64,000 nucleotides of DNA, taken from assembly GCA_024698045.1 (NCBI GenBank), contig JAILRS010000005.1, forward strand, positions 1 through 64,000, written 5' to 3'. This DNA is from Selenomonadaceae bacterium (GTDB lineage: Bacteria; Bacillota; Negativicutes; Selenomonadales; Selenomonadaceae). Every line of letters begins with the position of its first letter. Positions within the stretch are counted from its first letter, which is position 1. The translations under genes and the position numbers were made by a program. Shown here piece by piece: positions 19,620 through 28,725 of this stretch. Below the pieces are notes generated by a model, which was not told the DNA's origin, made no database searches, and was given only the letters and a program-made list of their open reading frames with translations.

Positions 19620-21281
19620 TCAATTACCCTTCATCAAATTTATCGCGGCACTCAAAGCGCCGAGTTGCCACATCAGAATAGAACTTTGTATGTTAAACAG
19701 TAAATCATCGGTAAAACCGTTCAGTGCCATTGATAAAAATGCCAAGCCGATACCGAATCGAAGACCGTCCAATAAAATTTTATCCTTTATCGTCAACATT
19801 TTGCCGAAATTAATCAGCTTTGCTTTGTCGTCCGCAATTGTTGTGTCTTCGTCTTCGCCGTAATCGTCAACGCTTAATTTGATACTCTTGACGGAAATAT
19901 TTTCGCCCGCTACGTGAATCTTTTCAACCGAAGTAACATTTTCCTCGTCGTCTTTATTCTCTTTCTTGCCTAAAGCAAGTGGCGGACTGCTCCATTTCAT
20001 TTCCTCATGATGCACAACATTTTCATCTCTGCGATTTACTTTGGCTTTACGTTTGACTTTGTCTTTGCCGATTAATTTCATCAGTGTATCGTAAAAATCG
20101 ACGAACTTTTGATTCACAACCGTCATTAGTTCGCTCAGGTAAGCAGATACGGAACTGTTCGCCAAAATATTTTTCAAGTATTGCGCCAATGCGTTTTTAC
20201 CTTCGTCAGGGTTTTCGCTTGCCTTTAACGAAGTGTACATAGTGCCGAAGAAATACCAGAAGAAAGCCAACGCCCCGACTATTCCGATTTCCGCCGCGTA
20301 ATTCAAATAAATATTGTGAGCATGATAAATGATAATGTCGTTGTCGGCAATGTAGTAATTATACTGCGGATATACGTACTGATAAGCACCCCAACCAATA
20401 CCGGCAAAAGGATGATCCGCAATCATCGCCATGGTACTGACCCAAATACCTACGCGCACCCCTTCCGATGAATCGTTGCCGTTGAATGATGACATTATTC
20501 TTTCGATAAAAGCCGTGTCTGTATAAGCGATAAAGGCAATAACCGCCGCAAACAAAATCAATATGCGCCAATCTTTGATTATGCCGTAGACGACGAAAAT
20601 AACGACAATGGTCAGGAATGCGCCGCGCGAATAAGTCATAACCAAACACATAGCGAAAAGTATAATCGCCGCGCCGAATAATACCTTGTGGAAACGATTT
20701 TCGACGCTCGAGAACATACCCAACGACAGACAGATAAAGATATCCAAATAGCCGGCAAGGACGTTGGGATTTTCCAATGTGGAAAAAATTCTTTTGCGCA
20801 ATTCGGGAAATGCATCGGGATCTGTCCATTTCATATCGGTTATGTCTACACCGAAGGCAAATTGAAACAAACCGCATACCACGACGATTATAGCCGACGC
20901 GCCCAATGCCTGAAATACCTGTTTAACCTGTTCGGGTTTGCGTATCGTTTGACCGACAATCAGATAAGTAAAGCCGTAAATGCCGACCAGCATGCAGTAA
21001 TTGTAAATCAAGGCAAAACTGCGTACCGAAGAAAGCATGACACTGATTGCGCCGACCAACAGGAATATCGCGACAGGTACATCGAACGGTAAACTTTGAA
21101 ATTTATAACGTGAATCAATACGGGTGCGAATAAACCAAGTAATGACGCCAAACATGATGGCGGCAGCAGCTACCGTAGGCGAAAGCGCGACAAAGAACGC
21201 CTCAACCAATATGGCGTAAATCGTCCATTGCTCAAGGTTTTTTATCCGTTGCCGTCTGGCGAAAACGCTGACCCTGTTCAC
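19620..21281 (-). CDS. O-antigen ligase/polymerase (Wzy_C) family membrane protein with a hydrophilic insert
   Basis: This polytopic protein has about 12 predicted membrane segments. The Wzy_C/WaaL-type core is visible as STLENPNVLAGYL, a TYSRGAFL helix, an ADHPFAGIGWG loop and the family's HAHNIYLNYAAE motif. These proteins join or polymerise lipid-linked glycans at the outer face of the membrane. Between the penultimate and last hydrophobic parts lies a charged stretch of roughly 130 residues (about 395-525), unusual for the family. The GTG at 21281 (553 residues) is chosen because GAGGAG stands six bases before it; earlier in-frame Met codons lack such a site and overlap folC. No glycan cluster is adjacent. 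Confidence 0.8.
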   Translation of the reverse strand: MNRVSVFARRQRIKNLEQWTIYAILVEAFFVALSPTVAAAAIMFGVITWFIRTRIDSRYKFQSLPFDVPVAIFLLVGAISVMLSSVRSFALIYNYCMLVGIYGFTYLIVGQTIRKPEQVKQVFQALGASAIIVVVCGLFQFAFGVDITDMKWTDPDAFPELRKRIFSTLENPNVLAGYLDIFICLSLGMFSSVENRFHKVLFGAAIILFAMCLVMTYSRGAFLTIVVIFVVYGIIKDWRILILFAAVIAFIAYTDTAFIERIMSSFNGNDSSEGVRVGIWVSTMAMIADHPFAGIGWGAYQYVYPQYNYYIADNDIIIYHAHNIYLNYAAEIGIVGALAFFWYFFGTMYTSLKASENPDEGKNALAQYLKNILANSSVSAYLSELMTVVNQKFVDFYDTLMKLIGKDKVKRKAKVNRRDENVVHHEEMKWSSPPLALGKKENKDDEENVTSVEKIHVAGENISVKSIKLSVDDYGEDEDTTIADDKAKLINFGKMLTIKDKILLDGLRFGIGLAFLSMALNGFTDDLLFNIQSSILMWQLGALSAAINLMKGN

Positions 21282-21321
21282 ATTTAACTCCTCATTCCTA
21301 TTGACATAAGTCATTGTCCGT

Positions 21322-22503
21322 TCATACCGCTTTGATGAATTTTCTGACCGCGCCAATCAGATACAAAGATCCCGCGATAATTTTTACTTCAGCCTCGGAA
21401 TTTAACAGACGTTCGACAGCCGCAAAGTTATCCTCAATCCCGATACAATCAATGCCGCGTTCACGTATTGCCGCACATAAAATTTCGCAAGTGGCGGCGC
21501 GTTCGGAATCGGGCGGAGTGACTATCACGAAATCATTTTTGCGGAACATCAAATCAATCATCGTCGGAAAATCTTTATCTCTGAGTGCGCCGAAAACCCA
21601 CACTCTTTTTCCCTGCGGAAAATTTTTGTCGAGACTTTGGCGAAGAGCATTCGCGCCGTGCGGATTATGTGCCCCGTCAATCACGACTATACCGTTAGCG
21701 GTATTCACGACTTCAAAACGTCCTGCCCATGTCACGCGCGTCAACCCGGTTGCAATCGCCGATTCGTCAAGTCCGAAAACTTGCGCCGCCTTTATCGCGA
21801 CAGCCGCGTTAATCTTTTGATATTCGCCGCGCAGATTAACATTAACGTCGGCAGGATTAATCACCTCATAGAGCACGGAATTTTTTTCGCGTGCGGTTTT
21901 GCGGATTATCTCGAGCGGTTCGCCTGTCGCTCCCGTTATCGTCGGCACATTCCTTTTGATTATCCCTGCCTTATTTTTGGCTATACCTTCCAAGTTACCC
22001 AAAATATTCTCATGGTCTCGCGCGACATTCGTTATGACAGAAATTTTTGGTTTGATTATATTGGTAGAATCGTACAAACCGCCCAACCCGACTTCAATTA
22101 CTGCGACATCAACTTCGCATTCTTTGAAGTACAAAAACGCGGCGGCGGTCAAGACCTCGAAATGTGTTGCGACGACATTGCAATCTTTCACGCGCTTAAT
22201 CATACGCGCAAAATCTTCTTCGCCGATATTTTCACCGTCAATCTTAATTCGTTCGCAGTAACTTTCCAAATGCGGCGAAGTAAAAAGCCCTACGCGCAAG
22301 CCTTGAGCCTTTAACATTTCGGATAACATTGCGCAGACCGAGCCCTTGCCGTTGGTACCTGCCACGTGAATTGTTTCGTAAAAATTTTGCGGATTGCCCA
22401 ATGCCTCGGCAAGTTCCTTTATGCGCTCCAAGCCTTCTTTTATACCGAAAATGCACAGCCAATCAAGATATTTCAGCGCGTTATCGTAAGTAAATTTTTC
22501 CAT
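21322..22503 (-). CDS. folC: Bifunctional folylpolyglutamate synthase/dihydrofolate synthase
   Basis: A 393-residue Mur-ligase-type enzyme that adds Glu to dihydropteroate and to folates. The P-loop GTNGKGS lies at 49-55, followed by the FTSPHLESYCERI folate motif, the ATPase centre near GLGGLYDSTN and the C-terminal domain beginning around DGAHNPHGA. It begins 2 bp after the valS stop, the common valS-folC arrangement. Confidence 0.95.
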   Translation of the reverse strand: MEKFTYDNALKYLDWLCIFGIKEGLERIKELAEALGNPQNFYETIHVAGTNGKGSVCAMLSEMLKAQGLRVGLFTSPHLESYCERIKIDGENIGEEDFARMIKRVKDCNVVATHFEVLTAAAFLYFKECEVDVAVIEVGLGGLYDSTNIIKPKISVITNVARDHENILGNLEGIAKNKAGIIKRNVPTITGATGEPLEIIRKTAREKNSVLYEVINPADVNVNLRGEYQKINAAVAIKAAQVFGLDESAIATGLTRVTWAGRFEVVNTANGIVVIDGAHNPHGANALRQSLDKNFPQGKRVWVFGALRDKDFPTMIDLMFRKNDFVIVTPPDSERAATCEILCAAIRERGIDCIGIEDNFAAVERLLNSEAEVKIIAGSLYLIGAVRKFIKAV

Positions 22504-22505
22504 GA

Positions 22506-25157
22506 TTATAATGCGCTCAGTTGCGCGATACGCTGTTCGAGTGTAGAAATTTTTTCTTCCGCCGCCGCAAGTTTAACGCGTTCACCCTCGACAACTTCCG
22601 CCGGTGCTTTGCCGATAAATCTTTCGTTCTTCAATTTTCCCGCAGTCACCGACGCGCCCTTGCGAACTTTTTCAAGCTCCTTAGTCAAGCGCGCAATTTC
22701 CTTATCCATATCGATAACACCGTCGAGCGGCAAATATATTTCCACGCCCTCGACAACGCCGCTGATTGCATGCGCAGGTTTTTCTTCGGCGAAAGTTATC
22801 GGCTCCACGACTGCCAATTCGCTGATGTAATTCTTGTATTCGTTAAGTACGTCGCTGTATTCGTTACGCAAAACTTTTAGCACTACGGCAACTTTCTTAC
22901 GCGAATCGATTCCAACTTCCGATTTCAAATTGCGGATACATTTGACCGTATTCAAAATCACGTCGGTCATTTCCTCGACGTTATCATCTTCGGCGGTCAG
23001 CAAATCGCCAAACTCTTCGCCCGTCGGATAATCGGCAAGCATGATTGAGCCTTCGACGTTGGGGAGTTGACGGCGAATAACTTCGGTAAGGAACGGCATA
23101 AACGGATGTAACAATCTCAAAGCGCATTCCAAAACGGACGACAGCACAAACAACGCCGTAGATTTTGCGCGGATGTCGTCGCCGTACAAACGGGATTTTG
23201 TCAGCTCGATATAATAATCGCAGAACTCAAACCAAATAAATTCGTACAGATAACGCGCCGCCTCGCCCAATTCAAATCGTTCGAGACTCTTGGAAACATT
23301 CACGCCGACTTTTCTTAAACGCGTCATTATCCAACGGTCTGATAACTCTAAATCGTCGTGTGTCGGTCTGAAATTTTTATCGGCATTCTCAAGATTCATC
23401 AGCAGGAAACGGGACGCATTCCAAATTTTATTTGCGAAATTGCGAGCAGATTCCACGCGTGACCAGTAGAAACGCAAATCATTGCCCGGAGTGTTACCCG
23501 TCACCAACATAAAGCGCAAACTATCCGCGCCGTACTTTTCGATAACCTCGACGGGATCGACACCGTTGTTGAGTGATTTACTCATCTTACGTCCTTGATC
23601 GTCGCGTACAAGTCCGTGAATAAATACGTGCTTGAAAGGAACTTCGCCGCGGAATTTTAAGCCCATCATGACCATACGGGCAACCCAGAAGAAAATTATA
23701 TCGTAGCCCGTGACGAGGACATTTGTCGGATAAAATTTTTTAAGTTCGGGCGTATCTTCGGGATAACCCAAAGTAGAGAACGGCCAAAGCGCGGAACTAA
23801 ACCACGTATCTAAAACATCTTCGTCACGATGTAAATTTTTGCCGTGACAATGCGGACACTCTTCAACATCGGTTTCGGAAACAATCATCTTGCCGCAATC
23901 GTCGCAGTACCACGCAGGAATTTGATGCCCCCACCACAGTTGCCGACTTATGCACCAATCGCGAATATTTTCCAGCCAGTTGATATAAATTTTCGTGAAT
24001 CTTTCGGGGACAAATTTGAGCTTACCGGTTTTGACGGCATCAATCGCGGGCGCGGCGAGACTTTCCATTTTGACGAACCATTGTTTGCTAATCAGCGGCT
24101 CGACGGTTGTATGACAGCGCGAACAATGTCCGACAGCATGTTCATGCTCCTCGATTCCGACCAGAACGCCGGCAGCCTCCAAATCGGCGACAATCTGCTT
24201 GCGGCATTCGTAACGATCCAGACCGCTGTATTTGCCCAAACCCTCAGTCATTTTCCCTTCGTTGGTTATGACTTTTATTTGCGGTAAATTGTGACGCATA
24301 CCCATTTCAAAATCGTTCGGATCGTGCGCAGGAGTAACTTTAACCGCGCCCGTGCCGAATTCTTTGTCAACATAATCGTCGGCAAACAAAGGTATTTCGC
24401 GATTAACCAGCGGCAGAATTAACATCTTACCGACCAAATTTTTATAACGTTCGTCATCGGGATGAACCGCGACACCCGTATCGCCCAACATAGTTTCGGG
24501 GCGCGTCGTTGCAACTTCAATGTATCCGCTACCGTCGGCGAACGGATAACGCAGATGCCACAAATGTCCCTTTTCGTTTTCGTGTTCGACTTCGATATCG
24601 GATAACGCGGTATTACATTTCGGGCACCAATTTGTAATTCTTGTGCCGCGATAAATTAATCCCTCGTTGTAAAGTTGAACGAAAACTTTTCTGACGGCGG
24701 CTGAACAACCTTCATCCATCGTAAAGCGTTGACGATCCCAATCGCAACTACTGCCCAATGTGCGAAGCTGATACGTGATTCTGTTACCGAATTTTTCTTT
24801 CCATTGCCAAACGCGTTCCAAAAATTTTTTGCGTCCCAATTCGTAGCGATTAGTGCCTTCGGCGCGTAAACTTTCCTCGACTTTTGCTTGCGTCGCTATT
24901 CCTGCATGATCTGTTCCCGGCATCCAAAGAGTATTATCGCCCTTCATTCTGTGCCAACGAATCAAAATATCTTGCAAAGTTTCGTCGAGTGCGTGCCCCA
25001 TATGAAGTTGACCGGTAACATTTGGCGGCGGAATTACTATGCAATACGGTTCGCCTTTCGCCTCTGCGGTTGTGTGAAAATTGCCGCTCGTTTCCCAATC
25101 TTTGTATATCGTTTTCTCGAATTGTTGCGGTTCGTATGTCTTCGCTATGTTACTCAA
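22506..25157 (-). CDS. valS: Valyl-tRNA synthetase
   Basis: An 883-residue class I aminoacyl-tRNA synthetase. It has the HIGH-type motif HMGHA at 52-56, the connective editing domain (TTRPETMLGD), a zinc-type CDDCG...CPHC segment, KMSKS at about 522-526, and the C-terminal tRNA-binding coiled coil after about 820. TGGAGGAAT precedes the ATG. The 5' leader is too short for a T-box, and I see no AGGGTGG-type T-box motif. Confidence 0.98.
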   Translation of the reverse strand: MSNIAKTYEPQQFEKTIYKDWETSGNFHTTAEAKGEPYCIVIPPPNVTGQLHMGHALDETLQDILIRWHRMKGDNTLWMPGTDHAGIATQAKVEESLRAEGTNRYELGRKKFLERVWQWKEKFGNRITYQLRTLGSSCDWDRQRFTMDEGCSAAVRKVFVQLYNEGLIYRGTRITNWCPKCNTALSDIEVEHENEKGHLWHLRYPFADGSGYIEVATTRPETMLGDTGVAVHPDDERYKNLVGKMLILPLVNREIPLFADDYVDKEFGTGAVKVTPAHDPNDFEMGMRHNLPQIKVITNEGKMTEGLGKYSGLDRYECRKQIVADLEAAGVLVGIEEHEHAVGHCSRCHTTVEPLISKQWFVKMESLAAPAIDAVKTGKLKFVPERFTKIYINWLENIRDWCISRQLWWGHQIPAWYCDDCGKMIVSETDVEECPHCHGKNLHRDEDVLDTWFSSALWPFSTLGYPEDTPELKKFYPTNVLVTGYDIIFFWVARMVMMGLKFRGEVPFKHVFIHGLVRDDQGRKMSKSLNNGVDPVEVIEKYGADSLRFMLVTGNTPGNDLRFYWSRVESARNFANKIWNASRFLLMNLENADKNFRPTHDDLELSDRWIMTRLRKVGVNVSKSLERFELGEAARYLYEFIWFEFCDYYIELTKSRLYGDDIRAKSTALFVLSSVLECALRLLHPFMPFLTEVIRRQLPNVEGSIMLADYPTGEEFGDLLTAEDDNVEEMTDVILNTVKCIRNLKSEVGIDSRKKVAVVLKVLRNEYSDVLNEYKNYISELAVVEPITFAEEKPAHAISGVVEGVEIYLPLDGVIDMDKEIARLTKELEKVRKGASVTAGKLKNERFIGKAPAEVVEGERVKLAAAEEKISTLEQRIAQLSAL

Positions 25158-25215
25158 GGTTATTCCTCCAATAATGTTATTATCTGCTTAGTGACGGCGA
25201 TTTTGCCGCGCATTT

Positions 25216-25243
25216 ATTTTACAGTTTCCGTAATTATAGTCAA
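25216..25243 (-). promoter_or_regulatory. Promoter for valS-folC
   Basis: On the minus strand TTGACT (25238-25243) and TAAAAT (25216-25221) are 16 bp apart, about 60 bp before the valS start. Confidence 0.55.
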
Positions 25244-25311
25244 GTGATACAATTCACGATAAACCAACGTCACATTGTCTTTTACTCAACGAACGAAAGG
25301 AGTACCGATTA

Positions 25312-25340
25312 TAAAAAAAGCGACCGCATTGGCAGCCGCC
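25312..25340 (-). terminator. Rho-independent terminator of lysA
   Basis: Read on the minus strand, GCGGCTGC (25332-25339) and GCGGTCGC (25320-25327) form an 8-bp stem with two G-U pairs around a four-base loop, followed by seven T. It lies about 25 bp beyond the lysA stop. Confidence 0.85.
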
Positions 25341-25362
25341 CGATTTAATATTTTGTCTAAGT

Positions 25363-26664
25363 TTATGCGTTAAGTTTTATCCTGCCGTTCGGGAAATTCA
25401 GTGTGGCAAAATAATCGTTCAGAGTTTCCGCGCGGCGAATCATTTCTACTTCACCGTTCTCTCGAATCAAAAGTTCGGCACTGCGCAATTTCCCGTTATA
25501 GTTGAATCCCATTGCGTGACCGTGTGCGCCCGTGTCGTGAATAATCAGCAAATCACCGATGTCAATCGGCGGCAAATTCCTGTCAATCGCAAACTTGTCA
25601 TTGTTTTCGCAAAGAGAGCCCGTCACGTCATATGTTTCAGTGCAAGGCATATTTTCCTTGCCGACAACCGTAATGTGATGATAAGCCCCGTAGAGAGCCG
25701 GGCGCATTAAATCCGACATGCAGGAATCAAGTCCGACATAATTTTTGTAAGTGTCTTTCTTATGCAGGACAGTAGAGACAAGCCAACCTGCCGAGCCCGT
25801 TATGGCGCGACCGCTTTCCATTGCAAGACGAATATCGCCCAAACCTACGGGCACTAAAATTTCGTGATACAAATTCTTGATGCCTTCGCCGACGGCTTTT
25901 AAATCGACGGGTGATTCGTCGGGGCGATAGGGAATCCCGACGCCACCGCCCAAATTTATAAACTCAAATTTTATGCCCAACTTATCTTTAATCTGCGCGG
26001 CAAGTTCAAACATAATCCGCGCGGTATAAACAAAAGTCGATGCCTTGCGTTCGTTCGATGCAATCATTGTATGCAAACCAAATCGCTTAATACCTTTATC
26101 CAAACAGATTTTGTAAGCGTCAAAAATTTGTTCGCGCGTCAAGCCGTATTTCGCTTCGGCGGGACGACCTATGATATCGTTGCCGTCGTTCATGATATCG
26201 GCAGGATTGTAGCGGAAGGAAACAACTTCGGGCAAACCTGCATTGCGTTCGATATATTCAATGTGCGTGATGTCATCAAGGTTGATTATCGCGCCCAACT
26301 CCAAAGCTTTGCGGAATTCTTTTGCCGGTGTGTCATTTGACGTGAGCATAATTTTTTCGCCCGTTACTCCTGCCGCCTCGCTTATGTAAAGTTCGGCAAT
26401 CGAACTGCAATCGGTACCGGCTCCGTCTTTCGCCAACAGCTCAACGATATACGGATTGGGTGTCGCCTTTACGGCAAAGTGTTCACGAAAATCGGGAGCC
26501 CATGCAAAAGCCTCGCGCAGGCGTCTGAAATTTTCGCGGATGAGTTTTTCGTCGTATATGTGAAACGGCGTGGGATATTTCTTCGTCAATTCGCGCAGAG
26601 CTTTTTCCGTCAAGGGAAAAGTTTTCGGCGTGTGATAAGTGTTTGCGTGATTCGTATCTGTCAT
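25363..26664 (-). CDS. lysA: Diaminopimelate decarboxylase
   Basis: A 433-residue PLP enzyme of the alanine-racemase/ornithine decarboxylase fold type III, making L-lysine from meso-diaminopimelate. The Schiff-base Lys is in FAVKATPN (about 66), the phosphate-binding GGGVGIPY follows at about 245, and the active-site acid/Cys part reads CMSDLMRPALYG and SLCENNDKF. I choose the ATG at 26664 because GGAGG stands eight bases ahead and the promoter ends just upstream. It has its own promoter and terminator, so it is monocistronic. No lysine riboswitch fits in the short leader. Confidence 0.93.
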   Translation of the reverse strand: MTDTNHANTYHTPKTFPLTEKALRELTKKYPTPFHIYDEKLIRENFRRLREAFAWAPDFREHFAVKATPNPYIVELLAKDGAGTDCSSIAELYISEAAGVTGEKIMLTSNDTPAKEFRKALELGAIINLDDITHIEYIERNAGLPEVVSFRYNPADIMNDGNDIIGRPAEAKYGLTREQIFDAYKICLDKGIKRFGLHTMIASNERKASTFVYTARIMFELAAQIKDKLGIKFEFINLGGGVGIPYRPDESPVDLKAVGEGIKNLYHEILVPVGLGDIRLAMESGRAITGSAGWLVSTVLHKKDTYKNYVGLDSCMSDLMRPALYGAYHHITVVGKENMPCTETYDVTGSLCENNDKFAIDRNLPPIDIGDLLIIHDTGAHGHAMGFNYNGKLRSAELLIRENGEVEMIRRAETLNDYFATLNFPNGRIKLNA

Positions 26665-26695
26665 TAAATTTGCCTCCGATAAAAATATTCGGCTC

Positions 26696-26724
26696 ATTCT
26701 AACAGAAATAATCAACATACTCAA
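26696..26724 (-). promoter_or_regulatory. Promoter for lysA
   Basis: On the minus strand TTGAGT (26719-26724) and TAGAAT (26696-26701) are separated by 17 bp, with a TGT extension before the -10 box. Transcription would start about 25 bp before the lysA ATG. Confidence 0.65.
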
Positions 26725-26758
26725 CACGAATCATATACCAAAATTTTTATGACACGTG

Positions 26759-27148
26759 TTATTTGTCGTTTGCTTTGCCCTGAAATTTTTCTCTGTCGAC
26801 GATAAAACGCTGATGATTGCCGCGCCCAATTTCGCCGCGTTCGTCGTAAGCCGCAACGTCAAAAATAATTTTCCGCCCGTCAACGGCAGTGATTTTGACT
26901 TCCGCGCGGATTTTCATTCCGATAGGAGTAGGCGCGGTATGTTGCACGTCAAGCGATATGCCAACCGAAGTTAATTCCTGCGGTAAATTTTTTTCGACCA
27001 AATCCGCCGCCGCCCGTTCGATGAGACAAATCATCGCCGGTGTCGCCAAAACTTTCAGACTGCCCGAGCCCAAAGTCACTGCCGTATTTTTTTCCGTCAC
27101 TGTATCCTCAACAATGTTAGTCATGCCGATTAATTTTTCGTAACTCAT
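26759..27148 (-). CDS. FlK-like hotdog thioesterase
   Basis: A 129-residue hotdog protein resembling the fluoroacetyl-CoA thioesterase (FlK) group: the ATPAMICLIERAA helix holds the Thr and Glu, and VQHTAPTPIG follows with the His. In other bacteria such proteins hydrolyse small acyl-CoAs. GGAGG precedes the ATG. It lies 94 bp upstream of lysA and has its own likely promoter. The substrate is unknown. Confidence 0.8.
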   Translation of the reverse strand: MSYEKLIGMTNIVEDTVTEKNTAVTLGSGSLKVLATPAMICLIERAAADLVEKNLPQELTSVGISLDVQHTAPTPIGMKIRAEVKITAVDGRKIIFDVAAYDERGEIGRGNHQRFIVDREKFQGKANDK

Positions 27149-27175
27149 TTTATAACCTCCAAAAAATTTTTCCCG

Positions 27176-27204
27176 ATTATATCACACGGAAATCGTAACA
27201 ACCT
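27176..27204 (-). promoter_or_regulatory. Extended -10 promoter for the FlK-like gene
   Basis: A consensus TATAAT (27176-27181, minus strand) is preceded by TGA, giving an extended -10. The -35 position (AGGTTG, 27199-27204) is poor. Confidence 0.45.
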
Positions 27205-27238
27205 TGCGCAAAGTCAAAACCTTGCGATAAAAATCTGA

Positions 27239-27268
27239 TTGACTTTCACAGGTTTTTACGGCTAATAT
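27239..27268 (+). promoter_or_regulatory. Promoter for the ArsB/NhaD-type transporter
   Basis: TTGACT (27239-27244) and TAATAT (27263-27268) with 18 bp between. A direct repeat AACCTTGCG stands upstream at about 27200 and 27223. Confidence 0.6.
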
Positions 27269-27291
27269 TTCAAAAAAAAGGAGGCGATGTA

Positions 27292-28569
27292 ATGGAAGTA
27301 ATGGCAGCAATTATTTTCGTCATAATGTACGCTGTAATAGTTTCCGAAAAAATTCATCGTACGGTAGCCGCAATGATCGGCGCAGTATTAATGATGCTCT
27401 TGGGCATACTCTCGCAAGAAGTCGCAATTCATCACATTGATTTTAACACGTTGGGACTTTTGACGGGCATGATGCTTTTGGTCGGTGTCACAAGTCACAC
27501 GGGTTTATTCGATTTCGTTGCGATATGGGCGGCGAAAAAAGCCAAAGCAGATCCGAAAAAAATTCTGACATATCTCGGAGTGTTAACGGCAGTTTTCTCG
27601 GCATTCCTCGACAATGTCACGACGGTTTTGTTAATGGTTCCCGTCACGTTCAGTATAACAAAGCAGTTGAATTTAAATCCGCGTCCGTTCCTGTTGACAC
27701 AAATTTTGGCGTCGAATATCGGCGGCACCGCAACTTTAATCGGAGATCCGCCCAATATTATGATTGGTTCCGCGGTTAAAATTCCGTTCATGGCGTTTAT
27801 CGAAAATCTTGCGCCGTTAGTCATCATTCAAATGGTCGTCGTCATTTTCCTGTTTGAATTCATCTACGAAAAGGAATTGCACACGACACCCGAATTGCAA
27901 AAAGAAATGATGAAGATGGACGAATATGCCGCGCTGAAAGATAAATTACTGTTGAAAAAGTCTTTGTTCGTCTTGTCGATAACTATCATCGGATTCTTTA
28001 CGCACCAATTCCATCACATTGATTCTGCGCTTATGGCTTTGGCAGGTGGTTTCTTACTCTTGCTGTTGGCCGGCGGCGGTCACGATTTGGTTGAAGAGAC
28101 TATGAAATCGAAAGTTGAATGGGCAACGATATTTTTCTTTATCGGATTGTTTATCGCGGTCGGCGGTTTAATCGAAGTCGGCATTATCGGCGAAATGGCA
28201 CGGGCAGCAGTAGAATTTACGGGCGGCGATGTTACGGCAACATCATTGCTGGTCATTTGGCTGAGCGCGATTGTTTCTTCGGTACTCGATAATATTCCGT
28301 TCGTCGCCACAATGATTCCCTTGATACAAGATATGGGCGCGATGGGCATTTCAAATCTCGAGCCTATTTGGTGGAGTTTGGCACTGGGCGCATGTTTGGG
28401 CGGTAACGGTACATTGGTCGGCGCGTCCGCAAATTTAATCGTCGCAGGTTTGGCGGCGGCTCGCGGCGTACGAATCACTTTCACCGACTATTTTAAAGTT
28501 GGTTTCCCGATTATGCTTTTGACTGTCGTTATGGCTACGGTTTACGTTTATCTTCGTTATCTGATGTGA
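27292..28569 (+). CDS. ArsB/NhaD (ion transporter) superfamily permease
   Basis: A 425-residue protein with about 11 membrane segments, of the CitMHS/ArsB/NhaD (SLC13-related) superfamily. The paired signature loops are visible as SAFLDNVTTVLLMVP with NIGGTATLIGDPPNIMIG in the first half, and SSVLDNIPFVATMIP with GGNGTLVGASANLIV in the second. The inverted-repeat architecture indicates an ion-coupled anion or cation exchanger; the substrate cannot be stated. AAAGGAGG lies eight bases ahead of the ATG. It is monocistronic. Confidence 0.88.
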   Translation: MEVMAAIIFVIMYAVIVSEKIHRTVAAMIGAVLMMLLGILSQEVAIHHIDFNTLGLLTGMMLLVGVTSHTGLFDFVAIWAAKKAKADPKKILTYLGVLTAVFSAFLDNVTTVLLMVPVTFSITKQLNLNPRPFLLTQILASNIGGTATLIGDPPNIMIGSAVKIPFMAFIENLAPLVIIQMVVVIFLFEFIYEKELHTTPELQKEMMKMDEYAALKDKLLLKKSLFVLSITIIGFFTHQFHHIDSALMALAGGFLLLLLAGGGHDLVEETMKSKVEWATIFFFIGLFIAVGGLIEVGIIGEMARAAVEFTGGDVTATSLLVIWLSAIVSSVLDNIPFVATMIPLIQDMGAMGISNLEPIWWSLALGACLGGNGTLVGASANLIVAGLAAARGVRITFTDYFKVGFPIMLLTVVMATVYVYLRYLM

Positions 28570-28614
28570 TTTAATCCGTAACTCAACGAAAAATTTTCTG
28601 TCGACAAAATTTAA

Positions 28615-28653
28615 AATGCCCCTTCGATTTTCGGAGAGGCATTAATTTTATTT
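28615..28653 (+). terminator. Terminator after the transporter gene
   Basis: AATGCC (28615-28620) and GGCATT (28638-28643) enclose an inner CTTCGA/TCGGAG stem and are followed by a T-rich tail. Confidence 0.75.
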
Positions 28654-28663
28654 CTACCGATTG

Positions 28664-28692
28664 TTTTCAGAAGATAGCATATGTGTTAAAAT
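28664..28692 (+). promoter_or_regulatory. Extended -10 promoter for pgeF
   Basis: TAAAAT (28687-28692) is preceded by TGT (extended -10). A TTTTCA (28664-28669) lies 17 bp upstream. Confidence 0.45.
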
Positions 28693-28725
28693 TTCTGCGG
28701 AAGAAATTTCGATGAAAGGCAGTGA

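Noticed and set aside
21637..22314. A 225-codon open frame antisense to folC
   Set aside because: It is fully covered by conserved FolC sequence on the minus strand and has no initiation signals.
25158..25362. T-box leader for valS
   Set aside because: The region is too short once the lysA terminator is removed, and no AGGGTGG-like antiterminator core is present. The same holds for pheS.
25308..25373. A 21-codon frame with GAAAGGAG before an ATT codon between lysA and valS
   Set aside because: It coincides with the lysA terminator hairpin on the other strand, lacks a standard start codon and has no promoter.
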